Positions 14,491 through 23,092 of a DNA stretch of 27,330 nucleotides are shown in pieces. How positions within the stretch are numbered: the first letter of the stretch is position 1; each line of letters starts with the position of its first letter. This stretch comes from Emticicia sp043780375 (GTDB taxonomy: Bacteria > Bacteroidota > Bacteroidia > Cytophagales > Spirosomataceae). The notes beneath the pieces are model-generated. The model searched no databases and was not told the DNA's origin. It saw nothing but the letters and a program-made list of their open reading frames with translations. The DNA is taken from contig NZ_JAYWCU010000005.1 of assembly GCF_043780375.1 (NCBI RefSeq), positions 1 to 27,330 of the forward strand. The letters are read 5' to 3'. The position numbers were made by a program, and so were the translations under genes.

Positions 14491-14593
14491 AGTCAATAGT
14501 CTTCAGTCCATAGTCGGCAGTATTTAGAAGTTAATACTTTTTTTAGTAAAACAGACAAACAAAACTATCGACTATGTACTGCCTCTATTGACT
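14491..14593. repeat. Composite inverted repeat between convergent genes
   Basis: AGTCAATAG (14491-14499) is complementary to CTATTGACT (14585-14593). Inside, CATAGTCG (14509-14516) is complementary to CGACTATG (14569-14576) and GGCAGTA (14516-14522) to TACTGCC (14577-14583). The last two pairings compete rather than nest. T-runs follow on the plus strand, so it may serve as a terminator for both convergent genes. Confidence 0.5.
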
Positions 14594-15485
14594 ATTTTTT
14601 TCGGTATCTACAAAGTGAATTATCAGGCTCTAAATAATAGGATTTAAAATTAAGTGCTTTTTTATCCATGCAGCCTTTTAAATTTAACAATTCAATATTT
14701 TTGAAATCAATTGCATGACTTTCAGCTTGCATAGCAATGTACCCTTCTTTCAGCAGTGTCCCATCTTTTTTTGCCCATGCTTCGCCATCTTTTACTTTAT
14801 CAATAGCAAAATCGTAGGGTTTACCCAAAAAACCACCCCCAATTTTAGGATTTTGAAAAGTCAAAACAGTATCTCCTTCTATTAAATGATAAACCACCTT
14901 ACTACCCACAACTATTGCTTCTGCTTTTACCCATTGATCTCCGTCATACGTTTTTGAATCTGAATCGATGCAATGTGCCTTTTGCAACTTTCCATTCATG
15001 TCTACAATCGTCCCTGGCGTACAAATGTTTCCTGTGGTACGTTTACCTGTTCCGAGTCCACCTAATAATTGCATTTCAAGCGAAACTGGAAAATCTTGGT
15101 CTTTGCCATTACTCGCTGCCGATTGCGAATGAAGCATGATTCCGCTATTTCTCACATTCCAAGTTGCTCCGCCTGGCACTTGATTTCCTTGAAAACGATA
15201 TTCAAAACGTACTCTATAATGCGAAAACGGCGTTTTATAGTAGATATGACCATATTTTGCATCAAAATTTTGGTATTCTCTATAATTTACTCGCATCATC
15301 TTATCTTCTACCAAAAATGTGTTTTTATAATTATCATTCATTTCATGTCCAGCAATTTTCAAGTCCCAGCCTGTCAAATCTTTTCCATTGAAAAGCGATT
15401 GCCATTCTTCTTTATCTACTTTCTTTTGGGCAAAAACAGCTGACCAGCAATAGGTTATGAATAAAATATAGATGAGTTTTTTCAT
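14592..15485 (-). CDS. Secreted DUF1080 (3-keto-disaccharide hydrolase) protein
   Basis: A 297-aa exported protein. The signal peptide is MKKLIYILFITYCWSAVFA, cleaved before Gln20. The rest is a DUF1080 concanavalin-like domain, starting WQSLFNGKDLTGWDLK and including NSGIMLHSQ, SLEMQLLGG, and a closing segment GYIAMQAESHAIDFKNIELL, where the family ends. Members act on 3-keto-glycosides or other sugars outside the cytoplasm; the substrate is not evident here. After the domain is a short Cys-containing tail (GCMDKKALNF...SLCRY) resembling the GC-D-A-NY...GSC repeats of Bacteroidota surface proteins. It converges on the M20 gene across a palindromic spacer. Confidence 0.87.
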   Translation of the reverse strand: MKKLIYILFITYCWSAVFAQKKVDKEEWQSLFNGKDLTGWDLKIAGHEMNDNYKNTFLVEDKMMRVNYREYQNFDAKYGHIYYKTPFSHYRVRFEYRFQGNQVPGGATWNVRNSGIMLHSQSAASNGKDQDFPVSLEMQLLGGLGTGKRTTGNICTPGTIVDMNGKLQKAHCIDSDSKTYDGDQWVKAEAIVVGSKVVYHLIEGDTVLTFQNPKIGGGFLGKPYDFAIDKVKDGEAWAKKDGTLLKEGYIAMQAESHAIDFKNIELLNLKGCMDKKALNFKSYYLEPDNSLCRYRKK

Positions 15486-15526
15486 TATTATAAAATGTTT
15501 TTACAAAAAATTAAGGTTGAATATGA

Positions 15527-15556
15527 TTGAAATTGTATTGTAGAGCTAAACTTTTG
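15527..15556 (+). promoter_or_regulatory. Possible promoter for the Nif3-like gene
   Basis: TTG at 15527-15529 and AACTTTTG at 15549-15556 (seven of eight to TAnnTTTG) are 19 bp apart, about 110 bp before the start codon. Confidence 0.3.
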
Positions 15557-15665
15557 CCGTAATTTTACGAGTATCAAACTTATGAATAATCTATGAAGAC
15601 AATGTTGTTTTTATAGATTATTTCTTAGAAAAAAAATTGTTTTGAAAATACATTATGAAAATCCA

Positions 15666-16763
15666 ATGACAATAAATGAAATATGCAACCATCTCGAAGA
15701 CTTCGCCCCTTTGGCTTATCAAGAAAGTTATGACAATGCAGGCTTAATTATTGGCAACACAAACACCGAAATTACTGGAATTTTAGTAACACTTGATTCG
15801 ACCGAAGAGGTGATTGATGAAGCCATTGCAAAAGGTTGTAATTTAATAGTAGCACATCATCCGATTATTTTCAAAGGAATAAAAAAACTCAATGGTAAAA
15901 ACTATGTTGAGCGAACAGTTATCAAAGCAATAAAAAACGATATTGCTATTTATGTAACACATACTAATCTTGATAATGTGAGTGGTGGCGTCAATTTCAA
16001 AATTGCACAACTACTTGATTTACAGCAAGTTAAAATCCTCGCCCCTAAAAATCAGGTATTGATGAAGTTGATAGTTTTTGTGCCAATCGAAAATACGCAG
16101 ACGGTTTTAAATGCTCTTCACGAAGCTGGTGCTGGTGTGATTGGCAATTATAGTCACGTGAGTTTTCGGGGGGAAGGTACTGGTAGTTTCAGACCAAATG
16201 CACAGGCAAATCCGACTATAGGTTCACCAAATATGCAAGAAAAAGTAAATGAAAATCGGGTTGAAGTAATTTTTCCTGCCTATATCAAAAATAGAGTTTT
16301 GGCTGCAATGTATCGAACACATATCTATGAAGAAGTGGCACACGACATTATTTTATTAGAAAATCAAAATCAAGAAGTTGGCTCTGGAGCAATTGGCGAA
16401 CTTGCGGAAGCTTTGTCTGAAAAAGATTTTTTGCAATATTTGAAACAAAAAATGAGTGTTTCGGTCATTCGTCATACAAATCTATTAAGTAAATCAATCA
16501 AAAAAGTAGCAGTCTGTGGCGGAGCTGGTGGCTTCTTGTTAAATGACGCTATCGCTCAAAACGCCGATATTTTTATTACATCCGATTACAAATATCATGA
16601 GTTTTTTGATGCCGATAAACGCATTATTATTGCCGATATTGGGCATTATGAATCAGAACAATTCACAAAAGAATTGTTGAAAGATTATATTTGCAAAAAA
16701 ATGTTTAACTTTGCAGTCCATTTGTCGGTAACACCCACAAATCCAGTAAATTATTATTATTAA
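15666..16763 (+). CDS. Nif3-like dinuclear metal-centre protein
   Basis: A 365-aa member of the Nif3/YbgI family (GTP cyclohydrolase I type 2-like fold), which forms hexameric toroids with two metals per subunit. Visible ligand motifs are AHHP (H64, H65), NLDN (D103) and the C-terminal GHYES (H327, E329). The length of about 365 matches the long form with a PII/CutA-like insert between the two halves (about residues 130-235, starting VLMKLIVFVPIENTQTVLNAL). The biochemical role of the family is not settled. The ATG at 15666 gives the usual N-terminus MTINEICNHLEDFAPL; a TTG 24 bp earlier is possible. The zinc-ribbon coiled-coil gene follows 41 bp later, a common Bacteroidota pair. Confidence 0.92.
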   Translation: MTINEICNHLEDFAPLAYQESYDNAGLIIGNTNTEITGILVTLDSTEEVIDEAIAKGCNLIVAHHPIIFKGIKKLNGKNYVERTVIKAIKNDIAIYVTHTNLDNVSGGVNFKIAQLLDLQQVKILAPKNQVLMKLIVFVPIENTQTVLNALHEAGAGVIGNYSHVSFRGEGTGSFRPNAQANPTIGSPNMQEKVNENRVEVIFPAYIKNRVLAAMYRTHIYEEVAHDIILLENQNQEVGSGAIGELAEALSEKDFLQYLKQKMSVSVIRHTNLLSKSIKKVAVCGGAGGFLLNDAIAQNADIFITSDYKYHEFFDADKRIIIADIGHYESEQFTKELLKDYICKKMFNFAVHLSVTPTNPVNYYY

Positions 16764-16804
16764 AATGGAGTTTTTAAGAATAAATCAAGACGATAATAGA
16801 TATT

Positions 16805-17545
16805 ATGGAATTAACAGTTGCACAAAAATTAGAAACACTGCTTAAACTTCAAACAATTGATTCTCAATTAGACGAGTTAAGAAAATTACGTGGCGATTTA
16901 CCTGACGAAGTTCGTGATTTGGAAGATGAAGTTATCGGTTTTGAAACTCGTATTGGTAAATTCAAAAAAGAAATTGACATCTTAGATTCGGAAGTGAATG
17001 CTTACCGAATGAATAAAAAAGATGCCGAAAAACTAATTCAGAAATACAAAGACCAGCAGATGAATGTTCGCAATAATCGTGAATATGATGCTATTTCTAA
17101 AGAATTAGAGCTTCAAGAACTCGAAATTCAGTTGGCTGACAAGCGTATCAAGGAAACTGAATTTAAGATAAAAAACAAAAATACTGAAATTTCGGACGTT
17201 GAAACTTCGATGGCCAATCGTAAGAAAGACCTCGAAACCAAACGCAAAGAATTGGATGTATTGGTTGCCGAAAGTCAAGAAGACGAAAAGAAACTTTCTG
17301 TTGGAAGAGATAAAGCTGCAGCAAATGTTGAAGAGCGTTTGGTAAATGCTTACAACCGTATTCGTAACAATGCCGAAAATGGCTTGGCAATCGTTATGGT
17401 AAAGCGTGGTGCATGCGGTGGATGTTTCAACATCGTTCCACCACAACGCCAGGCTGATATTAAAGACAAGAAAAAAATCATCGTTTGTGAACATTGCGGG
17501 CGTATCTTGGCAGATGTAGATGCCATTGAGATTTCAAGAAAATAA
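16805..17545 (+). CDS. Coiled-coil protein with C4-type zinc ribbon
   Basis: A 246-aa cytoplasmic protein. Residues about 5-180 form a long charged coiled coil, rich in Glu, Lys and Arg with heptad leucines and isoleucines. The C-terminus holds a zinc ribbon with CGGC at 204-207 and CEHC at 228-231. This matches the C4-type zinc-ribbon family that commonly follows nif3-like genes in Bacteroidota, where a role in RNA or ribosome-linked processes has been suggested but not shown. It is followed by a strong terminator, so it probably ends a two-gene operon with the Nif3-like gene. Confidence 0.9.
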   Translation: MELTVAQKLETLLKLQTIDSQLDELRKLRGDLPDEVRDLEDEVIGFETRIGKFKKEIDILDSEVNAYRMNKKDAEKLIQKYKDQQMNVRNNREYDAISKELELQELEIQLADKRIKETEFKIKNKNTEISDVETSMANRKKDLETKRKELDVLVAESQEDEKKLSVGRDKAAANVEERLVNAYNRIRNNAENGLAIVMVKRGACGGCFNIVPPQRQADIKDKKKIIVCEHCGRILADVDAIEISRK

Positions 17546-17560
17546 TTAATTTTTTTGCTT

Positions 17561-17607
17561 AAAAATAGCCAAATTTTCAAATAAATATTGAAAATTTGGC
17601 TATTTTT
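17561..17607 (+). terminator. Rho-independent terminator after the zinc-ribbon gene
   Basis: Perfect 20-bp arms 17561-17580 and 17588-17607 with a 7-nt loop. The stem core is ATAGCCAAATTTTCAA, and the downstream arm ends in TATTTTTGTTTC. Its symmetry with A-run and T-run could allow bidirectional use. Confidence 0.88.
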
Positions 17608-17673
17608 GTTTCATTACAATCTTTCTTTATGTGGTCTTCGTAAGTGATAAAAACCTCAAAATTGAAATAATCT

Positions 17674-19188
17674 GTGTTAAAAAATATTCATACCTCTTTA
17701 AAATTTACGAAAGCTAAATCGTCAATTATTTGCTACTTATTTTTCACAGTCAATTGTTACGCTGCCGATTTCGATTTTACGCCAAATCTTCAAAAAGCTT
17801 ATTCCGAAATTTTCAAATTAAGAATTCAATCTGGAAAAGATTTACTTGCCAAAGAAAAGCAAAGTCCATTTAAAATTTACTTAGAAAATTATGTTGATGT
17901 TATTGAATTATTAAATTCTGAAAATGAAGTAGCTTACGAGAAAATATTCCAAAAAGAAGATGAAAGGCTTGAATTGATTGAAAATCTGGATACTGGAGGC
18001 ATTTCGCAAAAATCTCCTTACAATCGTTTTTTGCGAGCAGAAATAAAATTACATTGGGCTTTATTAAAAATCAGGTTTGGACACGAAGTAAAAGCAGGAT
18101 GGAATGTCATTCAGGCTTACCGATTATTGGAAGAAAATCAGAAGCTATTCCCTAATTTTTTACCCAATCAAAAGTCTTTGGGATGTTTGCATGTTTTGTT
18201 TGGCTCTGTGCCAGAAAACCAAAAATGGATAACCAAATTCTTAGGTCTTAGAGGCAATATTCAACAAGGAATGAACGAATTACGACAAGCCGCTAAAGAT
18301 AAAACTTGGGGCCTTGAATCTAAGTTTTGTACGTTTTTCATTCAAGCTTATGTATTAAAATTTGATGAGAAACAAAACACAGAATTACTACAACTGATTG
18401 ATAATCAATCAGATAACTTAAATTTATTTTTGATAGCAACTGCCGTTTCGCTTAAAGAAAACCATACAGAACAAGCCATAGAATTATTGAAAAAATTTCC
18501 GACTGATGCAGCCTACATTTACTTCCCAATTTTTGAATTATACAAAGCCGAAACTCAACTATTCAAGGACAATTATACCCAAGCAAGCACTGCCTATTTA
18601 ACCTATTTAAAGAATTTTAAAGGCAAAGGTTTTGTGAAAGATACCTACTACAAACTGTTTGTATGTAACTGGCTTGCGGGCGATGAAAAAAAAGGAAGAT
18701 TTTACCTTACAAAAATTCCCCTGAATGGAAATGTCCTTGCAGAATCGGACAAAGCTGCTCAAAAATTTTATGAAAACTACATAAAAACCAATATTTTGCC
18801 CAACAAAACGCTCTTAAAACTTCGTCTTGTGTTTGATGGCGGTTATTTTGAACAGGCTGCAAAAGATGTAGATAACCTTTCGGAGAAAAATTTCACAAAC
18901 ACCAAAGACCAAGCCGAATTTGATTATCGAGCTGGTCGTATTTACCAAAAACTTACGCAATACGACAAAGCAATTAGTTTTTTTGAGCAAGCCATTAATC
19001 TAACTGATGGTCAAGAATGGCATTTTGGGGCGAGTTCATCATTGCAATTGGGCTATATTTTTCAAGCAAAAGCTCAAAAAAGTAAGGCAAAAACCTATTT
19101 TGAAAAAGCAATTTCGTACAAACGCCACGAATACAAAACTTCAATAGACAATAAAGCTCGTGCTGCTTTGACCGAAATGGGGTATTGA
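17674..19188 (+). CDS. Exported TPR-repeat protein of unknown function
   Basis: A 504-aa protein. A signal peptide ends near YAA|DFDF (residues about 17-31 hydrophobic: SIICYLFFTVNCYAA). The body is helical; clear TPR units are near the C-terminus (AEFDYRAGRIYQKLTQYDKA, then GASSSLQLGYIFQAKAQKSK, ending TYFEKAISY), and less regular ones occur before. No enzyme motif is visible. The start is GTG at 17674, because an in-frame stop is just upstream and no ATG precedes the signal peptide. It converges on birA with only 2 bp between the stop codons. It probably acts as a periplasmic scaffold or binding protein, but no partner is suggested by context. Confidence 0.8.
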   Translation: MLKNIHTSLKFTKAKSSIICYLFFTVNCYAADFDFTPNLQKAYSEIFKLRIQSGKDLLAKEKQSPFKIYLENYVDVIELLNSENEVAYEKIFQKEDERLELIENLDTGGISQKSPYNRFLRAEIKLHWALLKIRFGHEVKAGWNVIQAYRLLEENQKLFPNFLPNQKSLGCLHVLFGSVPENQKWITKFLGLRGNIQQGMNELRQAAKDKTWGLESKFCTFFIQAYVLKFDEKQNTELLQLIDNQSDNLNLFLIATAVSLKENHTEQAIELLKKFPTDAAYIYFPIFELYKAETQLFKDNYTQASTAYLTYLKNFKGKGFVKDTYYKLFVCNWLAGDEKKGRFYLTKIPLNGNVLAESDKAAQKFYENYIKTNILPNKTLLKLRLVFDGGYFEQAAKDVDNLSEKNFTNTKDQAEFDYRAGRIYQKLTQYDKAISFFEQAINLTDGQEWHFGASSSLQLGYIFQAKAQKSKAKTYFEKAISYKRHEYKTSIDNKARAALTEMGY

Positions 19189-19190
19189 TC

Positions 19191-19961
19191 TCAAATTTCA
19201 AAAGATATTTCCTTAAAATCAAAGAATTCAATTTCGCCGTTGACTGACATAATTAAATGCCCAGTTGGTGCGATATCTATAATTTTTCCTAAAAAACGCT
19301 CGCCATTTTTGCTAAAAAAGTGCGTTTCTTGATAGCGATACAAAATTTCAAGATAAGTTTCTTTTTGCTTTGAATAATGCCCGTTTTTTAGTTGCAAATA
19401 ATATTTTTCAAGGCTTACGCACAATTCGCCAATCAGTTTTTCAATATCAAATTCGCCTAAATTTTGCGTTGCTAAACGAAGCGAAATTGCTCGATTATTG
19501 GTTTCAGCAAAACTTAACTGGTTGATATTCAATCCAATACCAATGACCGAATAGGCAATTCTACTCCCAAAAAGTGTATTTTCGATTAAAACACCGCCCA
19601 TTTTTCGGTCGCCTACGTATATATCATTAGGCCACTTAACTTTCAAATTATTTGGTAAATATTGACTCAGAAACTCATAGATTCCGAGCGAAATTGCAAT
19701 GTTTAATCTAAACTGTTCGGTAGCACTCAAAAAGGCGGGTTTCAAAATAAACGAGGCCGTAATATTCTGACCAGGCAAGGCCTCCCATGAGTTTCCACGC
19801 TGTCCACGCCCAGCGGTTTGGTCAGACGTTATGACAATTGTACCATCAAAAACTTGTTTATTTTGAATTATTTCAGCGGCAATATCGTTAGTTGAATGAC
19901 AACTTGGCAGATAAATCGTTTTTTTGCCGAGAAATAACGTTTTGGGTTGAAAATTGTGCAA
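19191..19961 (-). CDS. birA: Biotin--[acetyl-CoA-carboxylase] ligase
   Basis: A 256-aa biotin protein ligase that activates biotin to biotinyl-5'-AMP and transfers it to the carboxylase carrier domain. The nucleotide/biotin loop GRGQRG is at residues 51-56, KWPND at 109-113 and DRKMGGVLIE with lysine at 120. It lacks the N-terminal HTH of E. coli BirA, so it is a ligase without the repressor function. The start is TTG at 19961; the next in-frame stop is 13 bp upstream and there is no ATG before the conserved LPSCHSTND. It is divergent from rsfS across 117 bp. Confidence 0.93.
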   Translation of the reverse strand: MHNFQPKTLFLGKKTIYLPSCHSTNDIAAEIIQNKQVFDGTIVITSDQTAGRGQRGNSWEALPGQNITASFILKPAFLSATEQFRLNIAISLGIYEFLSQYLPNNLKVKWPNDIYVGDRKMGGVLIENTLFGSRIAYSVIGIGLNINQLSFAETNNRAISLRLATQNLGEFDIEKLIGELCVSLEKYYLQLKNGHYSKQKETYLEILYRYQETHFFSKNGERFLGKIIDIAPTGHLIMSVNGEIEFFDFKEISFEI

Positions 19962-20078
19962 CTTTACAGTAATTTAGCGTTTTATAAAACGTATTTTAAA
20001 AAATATTTTTTCGTGATGTTCGTACAGTCACTATTTACAAAGCGAACCGCTCACAAAATTAACCGAAGATAAGATTGA

Positions 20079-20486
20079 ATGAAAGAAATTAAAGAACTTT
20101 CTGGTGATGAATTAAGTCGCTTAGTAGTACAGGGAATGTTAGAAAAAAAAGCGGCAAATATTGTAGTAATGGATTTGCGAAAAGTAAAAAACTCCATAAC
20201 TGACTTTTTTGTTATTTGCTCTGGAAACACCGACACACAAATTGATGCAATTGCAACTTCTGTTGACGAAGAAGTTTTTAAAGCCTCTAGAATAAACCCT
20301 TGGCACCAAGAGGGTAAACAAAACAAGGAATGGATTTTGCTGGACTACATTGATGTAGTCGTTCATGTTTTCAGAAAAGACCGTCGAAAATTCTACGATT
20401 TAGAATCTCTATGGGGTGATGCCGAAATTTCGCAAATAGCCGAAAGTATGGAGCCTGAGCCTGAAAAACAAATGATGTTTAATTAA
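20079..20486 (+). CDS. rsfS: Ribosome silencing factor RsfS (Iojap/YbeB)
   Basis: A 135-aa Iojap-family protein that binds ribosomal protein L14 on the large subunit and blocks subunit joining, mainly under nutrient stress. Conserved family features are ANIVVMDLRKVKNSITDFFVI near residues 27-47, the INPWHQEGKQNKEWILLDYID block, and VVHVFRKDRRKFYDLESLW at the core C-terminus. It is followed by ftsH in the same direction after 95 bp, an arrangement frequent in Bacteroidota, so the two may be co-transcribed. Confidence 0.95.
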   Translation: MKEIKELSGDELSRLVVQGMLEKKAANIVVMDLRKVKNSITDFFVICSGNTDTQIDAIATSVDEEVFKASRINPWHQEGKQNKEWILLDYIDVVVHVFRKDRRKFYDLESLWGDAEISQIAESMEPEPEKQMMFN

Positions 20487-20581
20487 TGTTGTAAACATTG
20501 AGCCTTTACAGCGTTCAAGACTCTGTGAAGGTTATTTTTATACAAATAACTGTTACATTAAATTTTGAAAAACTAACGAAA

Positions 20582-22627
20582 ATGGCTGACAACAACAGTA
20601 ATGAGTTTCCGAAAAGAAAACCATCAAGCAACAGTAATGGTGGCTTGCAAGGTTGGATAGTAGCGGCAATTATCATGGGTATTATAGGCTTTTTACTTTT
20701 TTCGAGACAAGCAACTCTTGCTCCTATTAAGTACAAGCAACTCGAACAAATGATTCTGCAAAAAGATGTTGAAAAAGTGGCAGTAGTAGAAGGTAACCGC
20801 AGCGTTGAGGTTACGCTTACTCGTGATGCTCTCCAAAAACCTGAATACAAGAAAGAATTAGGCAATAATCGTTATAATGCTGGTGGTCCTCATGTAAAAA
20901 TTGATGTGGTTTCGGTCGAATCTTTTATGAACGAATACCGTGAGTTTTTGAAAAGTCCACAAATTGACGAGAATTATCGCCAAACACTTTATCCCGAAAG
21001 CGTTGAACGACAAGACATGATGAATATGGTTTGGCAATTGCTTCCATTTATTGTTGTGCTTGGTTTAATGTATTTTTTGATGAGCCGTATGGCAGGTGGT
21101 GGCGGTCCAGGCGGACAAATTTTCAACATTGGAAAGTCAAGAGCCGCATTATTTGATGCCGATAGCAAAGTAAAAATTACTTTTAATGACGTTGCTGGCT
21201 TAGAAGAAGCCAAAGAAGAATTGCAAGAAATTGTAGATTTCTTGAAAACTCCAAAAAAATACACTGAATTAGGCGGTAAAATCCCGAAGGGAGCATTACT
21301 TGTAGGCCCTCCAGGAACAGGAAAAACTCTTTTAGCAAAAGCCGTTGCAGGTGAAGCAAGCGTACCATTTTTCTCCCTTTCAGGTTCAGACTTCGTTGAA
21401 ATGTTTGTGGGTGTAGGTGCTGCTCGTGTACGTGATTTGTTTAAACAAGCCAAAGAAAAAGCTCCTTGTATTATCTTTATTGATGAGATAGATGCCGTTG
21501 GTCGCTCACGAGGACGTGGTTCAATGCCAGGTGCAAACGACGAACGTGAAAATACGCTAAATTCATTGTTGGTTGAAATGGACGGTTTTGGTTCAGATGC
21601 TGGAATTATCATTCTCGCTGCCACTAACCGACCAGACGTTTTAGACCCAGCATTGATGCGTCCAGGTCGTTTCGACCGCCAAATCAGTGTTGATGTGCCA
21701 GATTTAGTTGGTCGTGAAGCAATTTTCAAGGTTCACATGAAGCCTTTGAAACTTTCTGACAATATTGATGTAAAGAAATTGGCAGCTCAAACACCTGGTT
21801 TTGCAGGTGCTGAAATCGCCAATGTTTGTAACGAAGCAGCCCTTTTGGCAGCTCGCCGTGGCAAACCATCTATCGAAATGAAAGATTTTCATGATGCTAT
21901 TGACCGTGAAATTGGTGGTTTAGAAAAGAAAAATAAATTAATTTCGCCAGAAGAGAAAGAAATTGTGGCTTACCACGAAGCAGGTCATGCAGTAGCAGGT
22001 TGGTTCTTAGAACATGCCAATCCGTTAGTAAAAGTAAGTATCGTACCTCGTGGAATTGCAGCTTTAGGTTATGCACAATATTTACCAAAGGAACAATATT
22101 TGTACCGCACTGAGCAGCTTTTTGACGAAATGTGTATGACTTTGGGTGGGCGTGCTGCCGAAGATGTAGTTTTTGGAAAAATCTCGACAGGTGCGTTGAG
22201 CGACTTAGAGCGTATTACGAAGAGTGCTTATGGCATGATTAGTATTTATGGTATGAATGACAAAATCGGAAATGTTTCGTTTTATGATTCAAAAGGTCAG
22301 GGCGAGATGTCGTTTACAAAACCATATTCTGAAGATACAGCCAAAATCATTGACGAAGAAGTAAAAAAATTGATTCAAAGTGCGTATGTTCGTACAAGAG
22401 AATTATTGATGGATAAAAGAGATGAGTTAGAGAAAATAGCTCAGGAATTACTAAAAAAAGAAATTCTTTATCAATCTGACTTAGTTGATTTAATTGGTAA
22501 GCGTCCTTTTGAAAAATTGACAAATTATCAGGAATTCATGGACAAGATTGATACACCAACTGAAGAAAATGTTCCAATTGTTACTGCTGGTAGCAGTTCA
22601 CCAAGTGATAATCAACAAATCAGTTAG
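20582..22627 (+). CDS. ftsH: ATP-dependent zinc metalloprotease FtsH
   Basis: A 681-aa membrane-anchored AAA+ protease that degrades damaged and short-lived membrane and cytosolic proteins. Two transmembrane helices (about 24-40 and 160-177) flank a periplasmic domain. The AAA domain has Walker A GPPGTGKT at 242-249, Walker B IIFIDE at 297-302 and the second region of homology at 348-366 with the RPGRFDR arginine fingers. The zinc site is HEAGH at 465-469, with a later Asp in GALSDLERIT. The frame is open upstream to a TTG at 20498, but the ATG at 20582 gives the usual cytoplasmic N-terminus. The Ser/Gly/Asn-rich C-tail is unremarkable. A terminator follows. Confidence 0.96.
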   Translation: MADNNSNEFPKRKPSSNSNGGLQGWIVAAIIMGIIGFLLFSRQATLAPIKYKQLEQMILQKDVEKVAVVEGNRSVEVTLTRDALQKPEYKKELGNNRYNAGGPHVKIDVVSVESFMNEYREFLKSPQIDENYRQTLYPESVERQDMMNMVWQLLPFIVVLGLMYFLMSRMAGGGGPGGQIFNIGKSRAALFDADSKVKITFNDVAGLEEAKEELQEIVDFLKTPKKYTELGGKIPKGALLVGPPGTGKTLLAKAVAGEASVPFFSLSGSDFVEMFVGVGAARVRDLFKQAKEKAPCIIFIDEIDAVGRSRGRGSMPGANDERENTLNSLLVEMDGFGSDAGIIILAATNRPDVLDPALMRPGRFDRQISVDVPDLVGREAIFKVHMKPLKLSDNIDVKKLAAQTPGFAGAEIANVCNEAALLAARRGKPSIEMKDFHDAIDREIGGLEKKNKLISPEEKEIVAYHEAGHAVAGWFLEHANPLVKVSIVPRGIAALGYAQYLPKEQYLYRTEQLFDEMCMTLGGRAAEDVVFGKISTGALSDLERITKSAYGMISIYGMNDKIGNVSFYDSKGQGEMSFTKPYSEDTAKIIDEEVKKLIQSAYVRTRELLMDKRDELEKIAQELLKKEILYQSDLVDLIGKRPFEKLTNYQEFMDKIDTPTEENVPIVTAGSSSPSDNQQIS

Positions 22628-22645
22628 TAGAATTACGCATTCATA

Positions 22646-22679
22646 AAAAAAGGTCATCAATTAGTTGATGACCTTTTTT
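22646..22679 (+). terminator. Rho-independent terminator after ftsH
   Basis: Perfect 15-bp arms (AAAAAAGGTCATCAA and its complement) with a 4-nt TTAG loop and a T6 run, 19 bp after the ftsH stop. The A-run on the other side means it can also serve the convergent VOC gene. Confidence 0.9.
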
Positions 22680-22702
22680 GTACCATTATTTTACATAAAT
22701 TA

Positions 22703-23053
22703 CTATTCAATAAAATGCCAACAAACACCAGCAATGTCAATTAAAATGACTTCTTTGCCATAAGGTTGTTTCGTTGGTAGCCCTAATCTGACTCCAAATT
22801 TTTCTGGCAATTGTTTTTCAGTTACATCCTTCCAAAACTCCTCTACATTACTTACCCTTACACTTAGCATTAAGTTTTGTGCAAATTCGATATTATCATA
22901 GCTCTGCAAGATGAATTTACATCCGTCTCTTTCAAAACCTACAAAGTTTCCATCATCCCAATTGATTTTAAAACCTAATTCTTGAAATAGTTGTTTAGAA
23001 CCTTCAAAATTACTACCTGATGGAACAAATGGCTCAATTGATAAAAATTTCAT
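22703..23053 (-). CDS. VOC-family (glyoxalase/bleomycin-resistance fold) protein
   Basis: A 116-aa single-module VOC protein (beta-alpha-beta-beta-beta pairs): PFVPSGSNFEGSKQLFQELG in the first half, RVSNVEEFWKDVTEKQLPEK in the second, ending VILIDIAGVCWHFIE. Substrate and metal use cannot be assigned; the usual C-terminal Glu is present. The ATG at 23053 is preferred over an in-frame ATG eight codons upstream because it gives the family length. It sits 39 bp after the outer-membrane protein gene in the same direction, so co-transcription is possible. Confidence 0.85.
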   Translation of the reverse strand: MKFLSIEPFVPSGSNFEGSKQLFQELGFKINWDDGNFVGFERDGCKFILQSYDNIEFAQNLMLSVRVSNVEEFWKDVTEKQLPEKFGVRLGLPTKQPYGKEVILIDIAGVCWHFIE

Positions 23054-23092
23054 ACGATATAGTTTTTTATGATGCAAAAAAATTAAAAAGAC

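Noticed and set aside
20498..20581. N-terminal extension of FtsH from a TTG
   Set aside because: The extra 28 residues do not resemble FtsH N-termini, and a proper ATG follows at 20582.
20989..21729. 246-codon open frame on the minus strand opposite ftsH
   Set aside because: It is an antisense shadow of a well-conserved gene, with Pro/Ser-rich composition and no recognisable domain.
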